Position numbers and translations under genes: made by a program | Origin: Gammaproteobacteria bacterium | GTDB taxonomy: Bacteria > Pseudomonadota > Gammaproteobacteria > Pseudomonadales > Azotimanducaceae_A | Direction: 5' to 3' | Assembly: GCA_012960755.1 (NCBI GenBank) | Contig: DUAT01000182.1 | Coordinates: 900-57,517, forward strand | Length of the DNA stretch: 56,618 nucleotides | Part shown: in pieces, positions 43,735 through 52,637 of the stretch | Numbering within the stretch: position 1 is the first letter of the stretch | Layout of the letters: every line of letters starts with the position of its first letter | Notes under the pieces: generated by a model | What the model was told of the DNA's origin: nothing | Databases searched by the model: none | What the model saw: only the letters and a program-made list of their open reading frames with translations

Positions 43735-45099
43735 ATGAAGCTCAATGAAGATCTTTCCCGATGGTTAAAAGCGGGCGCAGACCAATACCAGGTACCAGGT
43801 GCAAGTATTGCCGTACTCCGAGGTGGTCGAGTCACCGGTGCAGCAGCAGGGGTTATCAATCTTGATACTGCCGTGCCGACGACACTTGACACGGTATTTC
43901 AGATCGGTTCGATTACTAAAATCTTCACAACCACCCTGATTATGCAACTGGTGGATGAGGGGCGCCTTGATCTTGATGAACCCGTTGTCACCTATCTACC
44001 ATCGTTTCGGGTTGCGGACCTTTCGGTCTCGCGACAGGTAACCCCGCGGCATTTCCTTTCTCACCAGAGTGGCATTGACGGTGATTTTTTCGTTGATGCA
44101 GGCAGGGGTGATGATTCAGTTGAGAAGCTTGTCGAAATGGCAGTTATGCTGCCTAGTCTGTTTGCACCTGGTGCTAAACACTCGTACTGTAATCTCGGAT
44201 TTGCCTTGCTCGGGCGTCTGGCTGAAGTACTCACCCGCAGGACCTACGATGAACTGCTCCGTGAACGCATTTTTGAACCGTTAGGCATGCGTCACGCAAT
44301 TTCACTGCCCGAGGATACTTTGAGATTTCGATCAGCGATTGGCCACGTCCCCAGCCGGCGTAAAAAGAACACCTGGTATGTGACAAGAACACCCTATTTG
44401 AGCCATGGCCAGAAAGCGGCAGGGTCAACCCCGGCCATGGCTGTAACCGATCTACTAAAGTTTGCGAAGATGCATATGGCGAAGGGGCGAACCGATGCAG
44501 GGGACCGAATGCTTTCAGTCCGCAGCGTTGCGGCCATGCAAAAGCGTCAGGTTGCGCTACCAGCACACACCCGTAACTGCATAAAACACTGGGGTCTCGG
44601 TTGGTTCCTGATGGACTGGCAGGGGACTCGTCTTTATGGCCATGATGGCGCTACCATGGGACAGTTCGCCTACCTTCGCGTTATACCCGAACAACAGCTG
44701 GCCGTAGCCATGCTGACCAACGGCGGGGATGCGGGGGGACTTTACAAAGATATCTTCGATAAAGTGTTCCTGCGCTTGGCGCGTACCTGCGAGCCAGCTG
44801 CGCCGGTAGCCGCTAAAGTTTCTCGCTTGCAGCGTGATGATTACGTTGGCAGCTATGCAAACCTGAATCAGCGTTATGACATTGTCAGGAAAGGTGAAAC
44901 GCTGCTGATTTCATTAACGCAGAATGGTGGTGGAACCGGATTGCCCGCGCGAAGCAAATTGGCTTTTATTGACCGCCGAACCGCTATACTACAAAGCGGG
45001 GACCCGGTACTGGATCGATCGGTGTTTCACTTTAGTGAACCGGCAGACACAGGCTACGGTTATCTCGCAACCGGCCTGCGACAGTATCGTCGCACCTAG
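43735..45099 (+). CDS. Serine beta-lactamase/penicillin-binding-protein-like hydrolase
   Basis: The 454-aa protein belongs to the class C beta-lactamase/DD-peptidase/esterase EstB family. Ser59-I-T-Lys62 (IGSITK) is the nucleophile motif, Tyr151-C-Asn153 (SYCNLGF) the second and His303-D-Gly305 (YGHDGATMG) the third. There is no signal peptide: the N-terminus MKLNEDLSRWLKAGADQYQV is hydrophilic, so it acts in the cytoplasm and is more likely an esterase or peptidase than a resistance enzyme. A C-terminal beta-rich extension of about 120 residues is common in this family. It converges with a small gene, with stop codons overlapping. Confidence 0.85.
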   Translation: MKLNEDLSRWLKAGADQYQVPGASIAVLRGGRVTGAAAGVINLDTAVPTTLDTVFQIGSITKIFTTTLIMQLVDEGRLDLDEPVVTYLPSFRVADLSVSRQVTPRHFLSHQSGIDGDFFVDAGRGDDSVEKLVEMAVMLPSLFAPGAKHSYCNLGFALLGRLAEVLTRRTYDELLRERIFEPLGMRHAISLPEDTLRFRSAIGHVPSRRKKNTWYVTRTPYLSHGQKAAGSTPAMAVTDLLKFAKMHMAKGRTDAGDRMLSVRSVAAMQKRQVALPAHTRNCIKHWGLGWFLMDWQGTRLYGHDGATMGQFAYLRVIPEQQLAVAMLTNGGDAGGLYKDIFDKVFLRLARTCEPAAPVAAKVSRLQRDDYVGSYANLNQRYDIVRKGETLLISLTQNGGGTGLPARSKLAFIDRRTAILQSGDPVLDRSVFHFSEPADTGYGYLATGLRQYRRT

Positions 45100-45317
45100 T
45101 TCCGAGATACATGAAAGGTCCCATCGTCGTCAAGGTTGTCCAATGTATACTGGACTTCGGCGACTATATCAGTGCCTGAGCGACCGTTTTCCTTGTACAT
45201 TTCTAAAACTTTCCAGATCAATGCCTGCCCATAGGCGTGCGAATCGATATTGTTACTTTCGGCTTCAGTGACACCAGCATCCAGGTGTTGCTTGGCTAGA
45301 GTGTATGCGTTGGTCAT
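45096..45317 (-). CDS. 73-aa soluble protein under FNR-type control
   Basis: The 73-residue product starts MTNAYTLAKQHLDAGVTEAE and continues with two likely helices (HAYGQALIWKVLEMYKENGR, DIVAEVQYTLDNLDDDG). It is acidic, lacks Cys, and has no membrane segment. AAGGAGA at good distance precedes the ATG, and a strong FNR-type promoter with a TATATT -10 hexamer lies upstream. These two signals make it a real gene. I recognise no family. It is located 6 kb from the nar operon, so the regulon extends beyond the island. The last codons overlap the convergent beta-lactamase-like gene by 4 bp. Confidence 0.75.
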   Translation of the reverse strand: MTNAYTLAKQHLDAGVTEAESNNIDSHAYGQALIWKVLEMYKENGRSGTDIVAEVQYTLDNLDDDGTFHVSRN

Positions 45318-45340
45318 GTTGTTCTCCTTAGATCGGAAGC

Positions 45341-45382
45341 AATATACCCGAATTATCCCGAACCAGACTTGATTCCGGTCAA
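45341..45382 (-). promoter_or_regulatory. FNR-type class II promoter of the 73-aa gene
   Basis: TTGATTCCGGTCAA (45369-45382) matches 9 of 10 consensus positions. On the minus strand TATATT (45346 down to 45341) begins 36 bp from the box start. The predicted transcript starts near 45334, 17 nt before the ATG. Confidence 0.72.
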
Positions 45383-45529
45383 ATTAAATTGAGTTCCGCC
45401 GAAACGATCTGTTAGAGCGTCTGATACGGGAATCTGTTGCTAAGGATAAGTTGTTCTGTCGCTGCCTTTAGCCTTCACTTTTTCAAGAAGTTTGTTATCC
45501 GGATTAAATGCTTTGGATAAGCTTTCTCG

Positions 45530-46030
45530 TTACTGAAGAATCATTTCTTTATAAATATCCCTAGTTTCCTGAAAACGTTGAAAAGGAAACTTAATGGGGA
45601 CACCTTCAATAGCTGCCAGTAACATCATCAAGTGTGCCTCCCAACCCGCGCAGGATCTAGCGATATCCTCATCTAAAGGACACTTAAGAATTAAAGTGAG
45701 CCTTGTAATGTCTCCTTCAGCTTGCAATTGCCATCTTATAGGACGTTCTGGTTCCCCGGGACCGCTCCAAGAGTACTCCAATAATTGACCTTGTTGGTAA
45801 GCAGTAATCTTACTGTCAATAACGATGCCACTGTCCACAAAATCCAGTTTAGCCATACCTCCTTCACGAGGTTCTATTTCACCAGGGGCCAACCAGTCTA
45901 CCAAACGGGATGAATTTACTAACATGGACCATACATTTTCTGGCTTATGCTCAAGTTCTCTCTCCAGAGTGGCAATATAGTGCCCATCAGATTCTTCTAT
46001 AATGCCCAAAGAGTCGTTTTTATCCGTCAT
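45530..46030 (-). CDS. SRPBCC/AHSA1-like ligand-binding protein
   Basis: I chose the ATG at 46030 (MTDKND...) because AGGAAG precedes it and the longer start at 46078 falls inside an inverted repeat. The 166 residues include DGHYIATLERELEHKPENVW, SMLVNSSRLVDWLAPGEIEP and LEYSWSGPGEPERPIRWQLQ. ARSCAGWEAHLMMLLAAIEG follows, the helix and GWEAHL pattern of the AHSA1/'activator of Hsp90 ATPase' type START-like fold. Such genes often sit beside ArsR-type regulators; none is visible. The role is unknown; a lipid or small aromatic ligand is plausible. Confidence 0.72.
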   Translation of the reverse strand: MTDKNDSLGIIEESDGHYIATLERELEHKPENVWSMLVNSSRLVDWLAPGEIEPREGGMAKLDFVDSGIVIDSKITAYQQGQLLEYSWSGPGEPERPIRWQLQAEGDITRLTLILKCPLDEDIARSCAGWEAHLMMLLAAIEGVPIKFPFQRFQETRDIYKEMILQ

Positions 46031-46071
46031 AACGAGCTTCCTATCTCCTAGAATTTGGTTTGGGGGAGTAT

Positions 46072-46092
46072 ACACCACATTTTTTGTGGTGT
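46072..46092. promoter_or_regulatory. Perfect 8-bp inverted repeat upstream of the AHSA1-like gene
   Basis: ACACCACA (46072-46079) and TGTGGTGT (46085-46092) are reverse complements around five Ts. It lies 42 bp upstream of the preferred start. It may be an operator for a dimeric repressor or a hairpin in the message. Confidence 0.55.
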
Positions 46093-46219
46093 GGTCAAGG
46101 TAAGTTAATTTAAGTTATTCGTTTAGCCTATAGGCTGTGTGAACTGGTGTTAATCTGGTTGACCACTATTCGTCCTGCCCCCACCTTTAGTTAGGTCATT
46201 TCCTGTCCAACCGACCAAC

Positions 46220-46924
46220 TTACTCGGTGACCGTGAAGGTCAACGGCATGTGATCACTTAAAGACATCCACGGACTTGGGTCACCGATTGAGAATTCACT
46301 GGATTGAGGGAGTAATTCCTCTGAGGTGAAAGCATAATCGAGATGGTAAGGTTTCTCGGGGTTCTTCAATAGGAACATTGTTGGCAGGTTTTCTTGGCCG
46401 TGTTCCAGGCCATGATAATGGTGATAGTGACTAACCATGCCAATTTTTGCCAGTTCCTGAACAACATCGGAGTGATTCCAATCCCTTCTTTTCTTATCCC
46501 AAAATGCATTGCTGTTAAAGTCCCCGCAGATAACGGCGTTGTCGGCAACAAGTTTGTCTTTGTTAATCTGTAGGTATTTCCATAACTGGCCAATATAGGC
46601 ATGAGATGCAGCAGCTTTGGTCCAGACACCGACAAGGTTGAAAGTATCGTTGACTGCACATGGAAGGAAAAACTGAAGTCCATCGTCTGGCCAATGTAAC
46701 CTCTTAATATGGGTGCCATTCTTCGGGAATATGCCTAGGCCCATATTCTGATTGGCGCCATGCCACAGATAATCTCCAGCCCACTCCCGATATTGATTGT
46801 ATTCATTACCGGTTTTAGCTGGATTTTCACATTCCTGGATAATGAGTAGATCAGCTTCCAGATCAGTTAACCTGTGAAGTTTCTTCCTGAATGCTCGATT
46901 ACAATTCCAGGTGATTATCTTCAT
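46220..46924 (-). CDS. Endonuclease/exonuclease/phosphatase-family protein
   Basis: The 234-aa protein has the EEP (DNase I-like) motifs in order: MKIITWNCNRAF (Asn), LLIIQECENP (metal Glu), VICGDFNSNAFWD (Asp and Asn), HLDYAF (His-Asp region), and LSDHMPLTFTV (terminal SDH). The family contains DNA exonucleases, sphingomyelinases and inositol phosphatases with the same chemistry on phosphodiester or phosphomonoester bonds. There is no signal peptide, so the enzyme is cytoplasmic. Length is short but complete. It is transcribed towards the AHSA1-like gene. Confidence 0.85.
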   Translation of the reverse strand: MKIITWNCNRAFRKKLHRLTDLEADLLIIQECENPAKTGNEYNQYREWAGDYLWHGANQNMGLGIFPKNGTHIKRLHWPDDGLQFFLPCAVNDTFNLVGVWTKAAASHAYIGQLWKYLQINKDKLVADNAVICGDFNSNAFWDKKRRDWNHSDVVQELAKIGMVSHYHHYHGLEHGQENLPTMFLLKNPEKPYHLDYAFTSEELLPQSSEFSIGDPSPWMSLSDHMPLTFTVTE

Positions 46925-47284
46925 GTGATTCGAGTCGTTCGGGGTTAATGGGAGCTGGTGATAACTGCAACTTTACCACGGGTACCAGGGTATTCAGGAT
47001 GGATAAATGTATACTGGATGGCATTCACACAGTAGTTTCCCGTCATGCTAAGTGTGGTGACTCGTTAAATTGTCCAAATTCATACCCAGCCAAGCAGTTC
47101 GAATAATTGAATCATAATCAATGGGTAGCACAGTTAGGGCTGTTCTGGAAATATCATCATGCAAAGGCATGAAAAACTACCGACAACCTCTGGCCTTATA
47201 ACCAATCATTCATCCCGTTTTAGGTATCTATAAATGCCCTTCTTTACCTTACAATATTGGAATACATATTGAGGAACCAAAAAA
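46925..47284. other. Intergenic stretch between divergent EEP and OYE genes
   Basis: No gene. It must hold two divergent promoters. I found no palindrome or repeat in it that I would defend. Confidence 0.4.
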
Positions 47285-48394
47285 TTGAGTCTATTGGACA
47301 GCGTTATCTTTAAACCTTTTAGCAGTGAAAAACTGAGCCTTAGCAACCGAATCGTGATGGCACCAATGACCCGCAATTTTTCACCGAATGGCGTGCCCGG
47401 TGATGATGTGGCAGCTTACTATCGGCGTCGGGCTGAAGGCGGTACCGGATTAATTATTACCGAAGGCACCACGGTTAATCACAAAGTTGCATCAATGGAT
47501 CCGAACATTCCGCGTATTCATGGAGATGATGCGATGGCTGGATGGCGCAAGGTAGTCTCTGAGGTGCACGATGCAGGTGGCAAGATCATGCCACAACTCT
47601 GGCACGTAGGGACTGCTCGCCCGAAAGGTGCAATGCCCAATAGCGAAGAGGAAAGTCAGGGGCCATCTGGCTTAGTGGCGCCTGGTGTTAAAAAAGCAGC
47701 GACGATGACGGAGGAAGATATCGCCGATGTCATTCAGGCTTTCGCAGATGCTGCAGCGGATGCTAAAGCTGTCGGGTTTGATGGGATTGAATTGCATGGG
47801 GCCCATGGCTACCTTATTGATCAGTTTTTTTGGCAAGGGACTAACCAGCGGGCAGATGCATTTGGTGGAGATATGAAAGCCAGAAGCCTGTTTGCAGAAG
47901 AGATTGTGAAAAATGTGCGTAAAGCCGTGGGACAAGCATTTCCAATTATTTTTCGTTACTCTCAATGGAAACAGCAAGACTTTGAAGTGAAGATTGCCAG
48001 CGATGTGGCGGCACTTGAATCGTTCCTAGGAAACCTCGCTGATGCAGGCGTTGATCTATTTCATGCCAGCACGCGGCGTTTTTGGGAGCCAGAATTCGCT
48101 GGCTCAGAACTTAATCTAGCCGGTTGGACAAAACAGATTACTAACAAACCCACTATTTCTGTTGGCAGCGTCGGTTTAAACCAAGAATTTATTACCACTT
48201 TTGCTGGTGGCTCAGCAGAACCCGACGCCGAGGGGATAGAACGTCTAGTCACAAGAATGGAAGCAGAAGAGTTCGACTTAATTGCAGTAGGTCGAGCCTT
48301 GTTGGTTGACCCAGCGTGGGCCAATAAAGTTAAACACGGCAAATTCGACGAGATTCAAGCTTATACGCAAGAGGCAATGGCATCGTTGAGTTAA
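47285..48394 (+). CDS. NADH:flavin oxidoreductase (old yellow enzyme family)
   Basis: This FMN-dependent TIM-barrel ene-reductase has 369 residues. FKPFSSEKLSLSNRIVMAPM is the typical start, with the flavin loop MAPMTRNF. GTGLIITEGTTVNHKVASMD, MPQLWHVGTARP (the His-containing loop), FDGIELHGAHGYLIDQFFWQ and TNQRADAFGGDMKARSLF follow. It begins at a TTG at 47285, preceded by TTGAGGAACC. Usual activity is reduction of alpha,beta-unsaturated carbonyls or nitro compounds with NAD(P)H. No neighbour specifies the substrate; the following gene is an acyl-CoA synthetase 400 bp later. Confidence 0.9.
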   Translation: MSLLDSVIFKPFSSEKLSLSNRIVMAPMTRNFSPNGVPGDDVAAYYRRRAEGGTGLIITEGTTVNHKVASMDPNIPRIHGDDAMAGWRKVVSEVHDAGGKIMPQLWHVGTARPKGAMPNSEEESQGPSGLVAPGVKKAATMTEEDIADVIQAFADAAADAKAVGFDGIELHGAHGYLIDQFFWQGTNQRADAFGGDMKARSLFAEEIVKNVRKAVGQAFPIIFRYSQWKQQDFEVKIASDVAALESFLGNLADAGVDLFHASTRRFWEPEFAGSELNLAGWTKQITNKPTISVGSVGLNQEFITTFAGGSAEPDAEGIERLVTRMEAEEFDLIAVGRALLVDPAWANKVKHGKFDEIQAYTQEAMASLS

Positions 48395-48791
48395 ATCCCT
48401 GGGAAGCTGATTTCGGGAAATGTGGGGTCGACTAGAAACGATTATCGAGCCTGCCGCCGCTACCATAACGACCACCTCTAATCCAAGAGCTAAGAGCCGA
48501 GAAAGTATTTTCTCTGTCATCGATGCCAGTTTCGTTAAACTCAACAGGCATTGACATCCAACAGGACACCTGCCAAACAGGGCCGCGCAAGGTACTCAAA
48601 AGAGAACTCAAGGCACCTTTTCAGGCCTGCATTGTTCGTCGCTGAACCCGTTACAATCCATTTTCCATTACCAGAAAGATAACAGGATAATTCATGACGT
48701 TCATGGCCTATTGATTTTCACGGTAACTTCGGCATTCTGTTTGGCGTAGGAAGGCAATTGCTTTGGATAATAAACCAACATGAGGTCAACA
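48395..48791. other. Intergenic stretch between OYE and acyl-CoA synthetase
   Basis: No gene that I can support. The minus-strand frame at 48278-48544 overlaps the OYE gene and is a shadow beyond its first third. Confidence 0.35.
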
Positions 48792-50363
48792 ATGACAGAT
48801 TATGCGGAAATGCCGATCGAACAGGCAGCGCTGAATGGTATGGCAATAGCTGCTCATGCAGCGAGAATGCCTGACAGAACGGCAGTGACGGACCAGAAGG
48901 GACAAAGCCTCACCTGGTCGCAATTAAATAGCCAGGCGAACCAGTTGGTGAATTACTGGCGCTCACTTGGGCTCAGCATTAACGATGGTGTGGCGCTTTT
49001 ATGTAGTAATCGCGTCGAATTTGCGGTTGTCTTCATGGCTGCATTCCGGTCTGGTATCCGGGTCACACCCATCAACTGGCATCTTACCGGCGAGGAGATT
49101 GGTTACATCATCGATAACTGTGACGCCAGTATCTTCCTGGCTGATGTGTTGTTCGCAGAAAAAGCAATAGAAGCGAAATCTGCGAGTAATCGGCTCAAGG
49201 CACTAATGGGCATTGGCGGTGAAATTCCCGGGTTCGATCGGTGGGACCAAATGATCAGTGAGCACTCCAGCAGCAATATTGAAAATCCGGTCCATGGCGG
49301 AGGCATGTTATATACCTCCGGTACCACGGGACGGCCAAAGGGTGTGTATAGAAAAGAGAGACCGCCGACGATGCCTGATTTCAGTGAGACCGGCTATGCT
49401 GAGGGCCATGAAGTTGCCTTGTGCACCGGACCCGCCTACCACGCCGCACCCCTGTTGATTGATGTATTGACACCATTAATTTCAGGCGCTTCCCTCGTTC
49501 TGATGGACCGGTGGGATCCAGAAACTACCTTAAAACTGATTGCTGAACATAAAGTGACCCATTGTCATATGGTGGCGACAATGTTCCATCGATTGCTGCA
49601 GTTGGATGATGAGACAAAAAATAAATACGATATAACTTCGATTAAGCGGGTTACCCATGGTGCTGCGCCTTGTCCGGTTCACGTTAAACACGCGGTTATC
49701 GAATGGTTCGGCCCAGTACTGATTGAGTATTACGCTGCCACAGAAGGTGGTGGTGGCTTCCTAATTGATTCCCATGAATGGCTGAAAAAACCGGGCAGTG
49801 TGGGCTGTCCGGGACCAGAGTTTGACAACAAGATTCTGGACGATGATGGCAATGCAGTGAATCAGGGGGAGGTAGGCACAATCTACATGCGCGCTCCTGA
49901 TTCAGGTCGATTTAATTATTACAAAGATAGTGAAAAAACATCATCGTCCTACCGGGGCGATTATTTTACCCTTGGCGACATGGGTTATTTCGACCAAGAC
50001 GGTTATCTTTTCCTGACCGGAAGAACCGCAGAGCTGATTATTTCCGGGGGAGTCAATATCTACCCGCAGGAAGTTGATAGCGGCGTGATGCAACACCCTG
50101 CTGTATTTGATGTCTGCACAATTGGTATACCTAATGATGAATGGGGTGAAGAAGTTAAGTCTGTGATTCAGCTGAATCCCGGGTTTGAGGCCGGTGATGA
50201 ACTGGCTGCCGAATTGATTGAATTTGCACGGGCAAAGGTAGCCAACTACAAATGCCCAAAGTCCATCGATTTTGTTGCTGATCTGCCGAGATTACCGACA
50301 GGAAAAATTCAGCGCCGCATCGTCCGTGAACCTTACTGGCAGGGTCGCACAAAACAAATCTAA
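48792..50363 (+). CDS. Acyl-CoA synthetase (AMP-forming), fatty acid ligase type
   Basis: The enzyme activates a carboxylic acid to its CoA ester via an acyl-AMP. I used the ATG at 48792 since GAGG lies 6 nt upstream; the ATG at 48780 would add 4 residues. Motifs are YTSGTTGRPKGVYRKE (P-loop), EYYAATEGGGGFLIDSHEWL (A5 region), GDYFTLGDMGYFDQDGYLFL and GRTAELIISGGVNIYPQEVD (A8 hinge), and the final Lys in PRLPTGKIQRRI (A10). All essential residues are present. The acyl substrate cannot be read from the sequence. It stands alone between OYE and rdgC. Confidence 0.92.
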   Translation: MTDYAEMPIEQAALNGMAIAAHAARMPDRTAVTDQKGQSLTWSQLNSQANQLVNYWRSLGLSINDGVALLCSNRVEFAVVFMAAFRSGIRVTPINWHLTGEEIGYIIDNCDASIFLADVLFAEKAIEAKSASNRLKALMGIGGEIPGFDRWDQMISEHSSSNIENPVHGGGMLYTSGTTGRPKGVYRKERPPTMPDFSETGYAEGHEVALCTGPAYHAAPLLIDVLTPLISGASLVLMDRWDPETTLKLIAEHKVTHCHMVATMFHRLLQLDDETKNKYDITSIKRVTHGAAPCPVHVKHAVIEWFGPVLIEYYAATEGGGGFLIDSHEWLKKPGSVGCPGPEFDNKILDDDGNAVNQGEVGTIYMRAPDSGRFNYYKDSEKTSSSYRGDYFTLGDMGYFDQDGYLFLTGRTAELIISGGVNIYPQEVDSGVMQHPAVFDVCTIGIPNDEWGEEVKSVIQLNPGFEAGDELAAELIEFARAKVANYKCPKSIDFVADLPRLPTGKIQRRIVREPYWQGRTKQI

Positions 50364-50548
50364 CGGCCTGTACTGCGATCCGATGAGTGTTATGCAGTCG
50401 TGATGCGATGGCAAGGGCCATCTTGCTGCTCAGCTTGTGTAGGCTGCATATAAAAAAGGCGCCAAACCGCATTAAAACCGAGAGGACTAACGTATAATGC
50501 GGCGGTTTCGAGCTGGCACTACCTGACCTACCACCATATGAGACCGCG

Positions 50549-51445
50549 ATGATTTTCAAGAATGCCCATGTGTACCGACTGACCCAATCCCAGAATCTGG
50601 ACGCCGATCAATGCGAGCGTGCTCTGCAGCAGCGAGCGTTTCGTCCGTGCAGCGGTATTCGCCCGTCATCGTTCGGCTGGGTTTCACCAACGTCCGATGA
50701 GACACTGGTTCATGAGGTGGCTGGTTGCTTTCTATTCTGTGCAAAACGTGAAGATAAGGTCGTACCAGGTAGTGCGCTCGCAGACATTCTTGAAGAAAAA
50801 ATCTCCCGCCTCGAGACAATGGAAGGTAGGCCGATACGTGCCAAGGAAAAGCAGCGCCTGAAAGAAGACGCCTTAGCCGAACTGCTGCCTCGGGCCCTGC
50901 CGAAATCTAAACAGATCTTTGGTTACCTGCGGCAGTCCGAAGACCTGCTGGTTATCGACACAGCTTCATCTCTGGAAGCCGAAATGTTTTTAAACTGTTT
51001 AAGAGAAAGCTTCGGCAGCCTCAAAATTGTGCCTCCCCAGGTAAAGGCCAAGCCGGTCGATACCTACACGCACTGGTTGCGAACACGCAAGTTGCCAGAA
51101 GATTTTACATTCGGTGATCAGTGCGATCTTTTTGATCTGGAAGACACCAGCGCAGTCAGTATTCGCAGACAGGATATTGACACCAGCGAAGTTCGTGCCC
51201 ATCTGGATACAGGCAAGACCTGCAACAAGATATCGCTCGTCTGGCGGGGCGAACTCAAGGTTCTGATCGACAAGGATATTGTGCTCCGACAGATCAAAAT
51301 TCTGTCTTCTGATGATACTACAGACGAAGATGATGATATCGATCCAATTGCCCAATTAAACGCTAACTTCGTCAACATAATGCTTGAGCTGTCGCGATTT
51401 TTACCGGCATTGTTTTCCGCCCTCGGTGGGGAATCCAGTAAGTAA
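50549..51445 (+). CDS. rdgC: Recombination-associated protein RdgC
   Basis: RdgC is a ring-shaped DNA-binding protein that limits RecA filament formation in gamma- and betaproteobacteria. The 298-aa product begins MIFKNAHVYRLTQSQNLDAD and contains FRPCSGIRPSSFGWVSP, VVPGSALADILEEKISRLET, IRAKEKQRLKEDALAELLPR and FGYLRQSEDLLVIDTASSLE, all diagnostic. Length matches E. coli RdgC (303 aa). It is a single gene. Its presence supports the gammaproteobacterial assignment. Confidence 0.95.
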   Translation: MIFKNAHVYRLTQSQNLDADQCERALQQRAFRPCSGIRPSSFGWVSPTSDETLVHEVAGCFLFCAKREDKVVPGSALADILEEKISRLETMEGRPIRAKEKQRLKEDALAELLPRALPKSKQIFGYLRQSEDLLVIDTASSLEAEMFLNCLRESFGSLKIVPPQVKAKPVDTYTHWLRTRKLPEDFTFGDQCDLFDLEDTSAVSIRRQDIDTSEVRAHLDTGKTCNKISLVWRGELKVLIDKDIVLRQIKILSSDDTTDEDDDIDPIAQLNANFVNIMLELSRFLPALFSALGGESSK

Positions 51446-51875
51446 TGCCTGTTGATAGCAATCTTAATATTGGAATCAATATTTGAATCGAGGATCAGCA
51501 AGTCAGTCAATAAGCTGGTTAACTTTGGATTAACTCTGGCGGGTTCTCAGCAGTCGAGTAGTCACAGGAGGCTTATTTTATGATGATCACGACTGTATCG
51601 TTGCCCCGATATAGGTTTTCAATGGATAACCTGAACCTCCGTTCTGGTTAGTGCTGTCACCTGCTGCCGTCCTTGGCATGAGACAACACTTGAAACCGGG
51701 TCTATCAACAACCCGCCCGCCGTTAGCCTTAACTCTAGTCGACTAGAGCATGTTTGTTTTCGTAATTCAGTTAGTCGAACTCATATCGACGCAGGCCAAG
51801 CGTTAATCGTTTTATTGGACCATTCTGAACAGGGTAGACTCGGCTGCAATTGACCTTAAACCGGCCCAGAATTTT
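51446..51875. other. Intergenic stretch with one 16-bp palindrome
   Basis: No gene that I can support lies between rdgC and the crotonase stop codon. The notable feature is the palindrome at 51733-51748. Confidence 0.4.
51733..51748. repeat. Perfect 16-bp palindrome
   Basis: CTCTAGTCGACTAGAG reads identically on both strands and is followed on the plus strand by a T-rich run (TGTTTGTTTT). It may be a protein-binding site or a small terminator hairpin for rdgC, far from its stop codon. Confidence 0.5.
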
Positions 51876-52637
51876 CTAGGTGCCGGTCCAATTGGGTGCA
51901 CGCTTTTCCGCAAAGGCAGTAGGGCCTTCCTTCGCATCATTAGAACTGAACACCTTCTGCTGGAGGGGTACTTGCATTTCCCAGAGCTTGTCTTCTTCAA
52001 CTCCGGAAGCAGCAGCACGCACAAGCGCTTTGGAGGCTGCGACAGCAAGCGGTGCATTTTCAGCAATGCGCTCAGCAAGGGCAACCGCGGTTTCAAGCAT
52101 ATCTTCAGGTTCGGTAAGCGCGCTGAGCATACCGGCCGCCATGGCCTCCTCTGCCGTGATGGGCTCGCCCGTTAGTGCCATTTCCATGGCTTTGGAGTAG
52201 CCAACTCGGGCAGGTAGTCTGAATACACCACCGGCTGCTGCGAACAGACCAACTTTGACTTCGCGAATACCAATTTTCGCCGCTTTAGAAGCTACCAGGA
52301 GATCGCAAGTCAAAGCGATTTCGCAGCCGCCTGCAAGCGCAAAGCCGTTAATTGCACCGATAAGAGGTTTGCTAGCACCGGAGCGAACGAATTCGTTTAA
52401 AGGGCCAATGTCTTCGCCACGGGCAAAGGCTTTTAAATCCATGCCAGCACAGAAGGCGCGGCCATTCCCCGTGATTACACCGGCGGTTAAGCTGTCGTCT
52501 GCGTCGAGCTCCTTAATCGCATTCCAGAGTCCATTCGACAGAGCGCCATTGATAGCGTTCATAGCATCTGGGCGGTTTAAGGTGATGATCATGACGCGAT
52601 TGCGCCGCTCGATCAGAATAGCTTGTTGTTCACTCAT
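51876..52637 (-). CDS. Enoyl-CoA hydratase/isomerase family (crotonase) protein
   Basis: The 253-aa enzyme has the crotonase order: MIITLNRPDAMNAINGALSN, GNGRAFCAGMDLKAFARGED (CoA-binding loop), NGFALAGGCEIALTCDLLVA (oxyanion glycines) and FAAAGGVFRLPARVGYSKAM. ACAD-type partners are elsewhere in the window. The catalytic-Glu region reads IREVKVGLFAAAGG; the first Glu is kept, whereas the second is not obvious, so hydratase activity is likely but isomerase or hydrolase specificity is possible. No close neighbour indicates a pathway. Confidence 0.88.
   Translation of the reverse strand: MSEQQAILIERRNRVMIITLNRPDAMNAINGALSNGLWNAIKELDADDSLTAGVITGNGRAFCAGMDLKAFARGEDIGPLNEFVRSGASKPLIGAINGFALAGGCEIALTCDLLVASKAAKIGIREVKVGLFAAAGGVFRLPARVGYSKAMEMALTGEPITAEEAMAAGMLSALTEPEDMLETAVALAERIAENAPLAVAASKALVRAAASGVEEDKLWEMQVPLQQKVFSSNDAKEGPTAFAEKRAPNWTGT

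Noticed and set aside
47100..47125. TTGAATCATAATCAA near the OYE gene as an FNR site
   Set aside because: Spacing between half-sites is 7 bp and the class II hexamer is missing.
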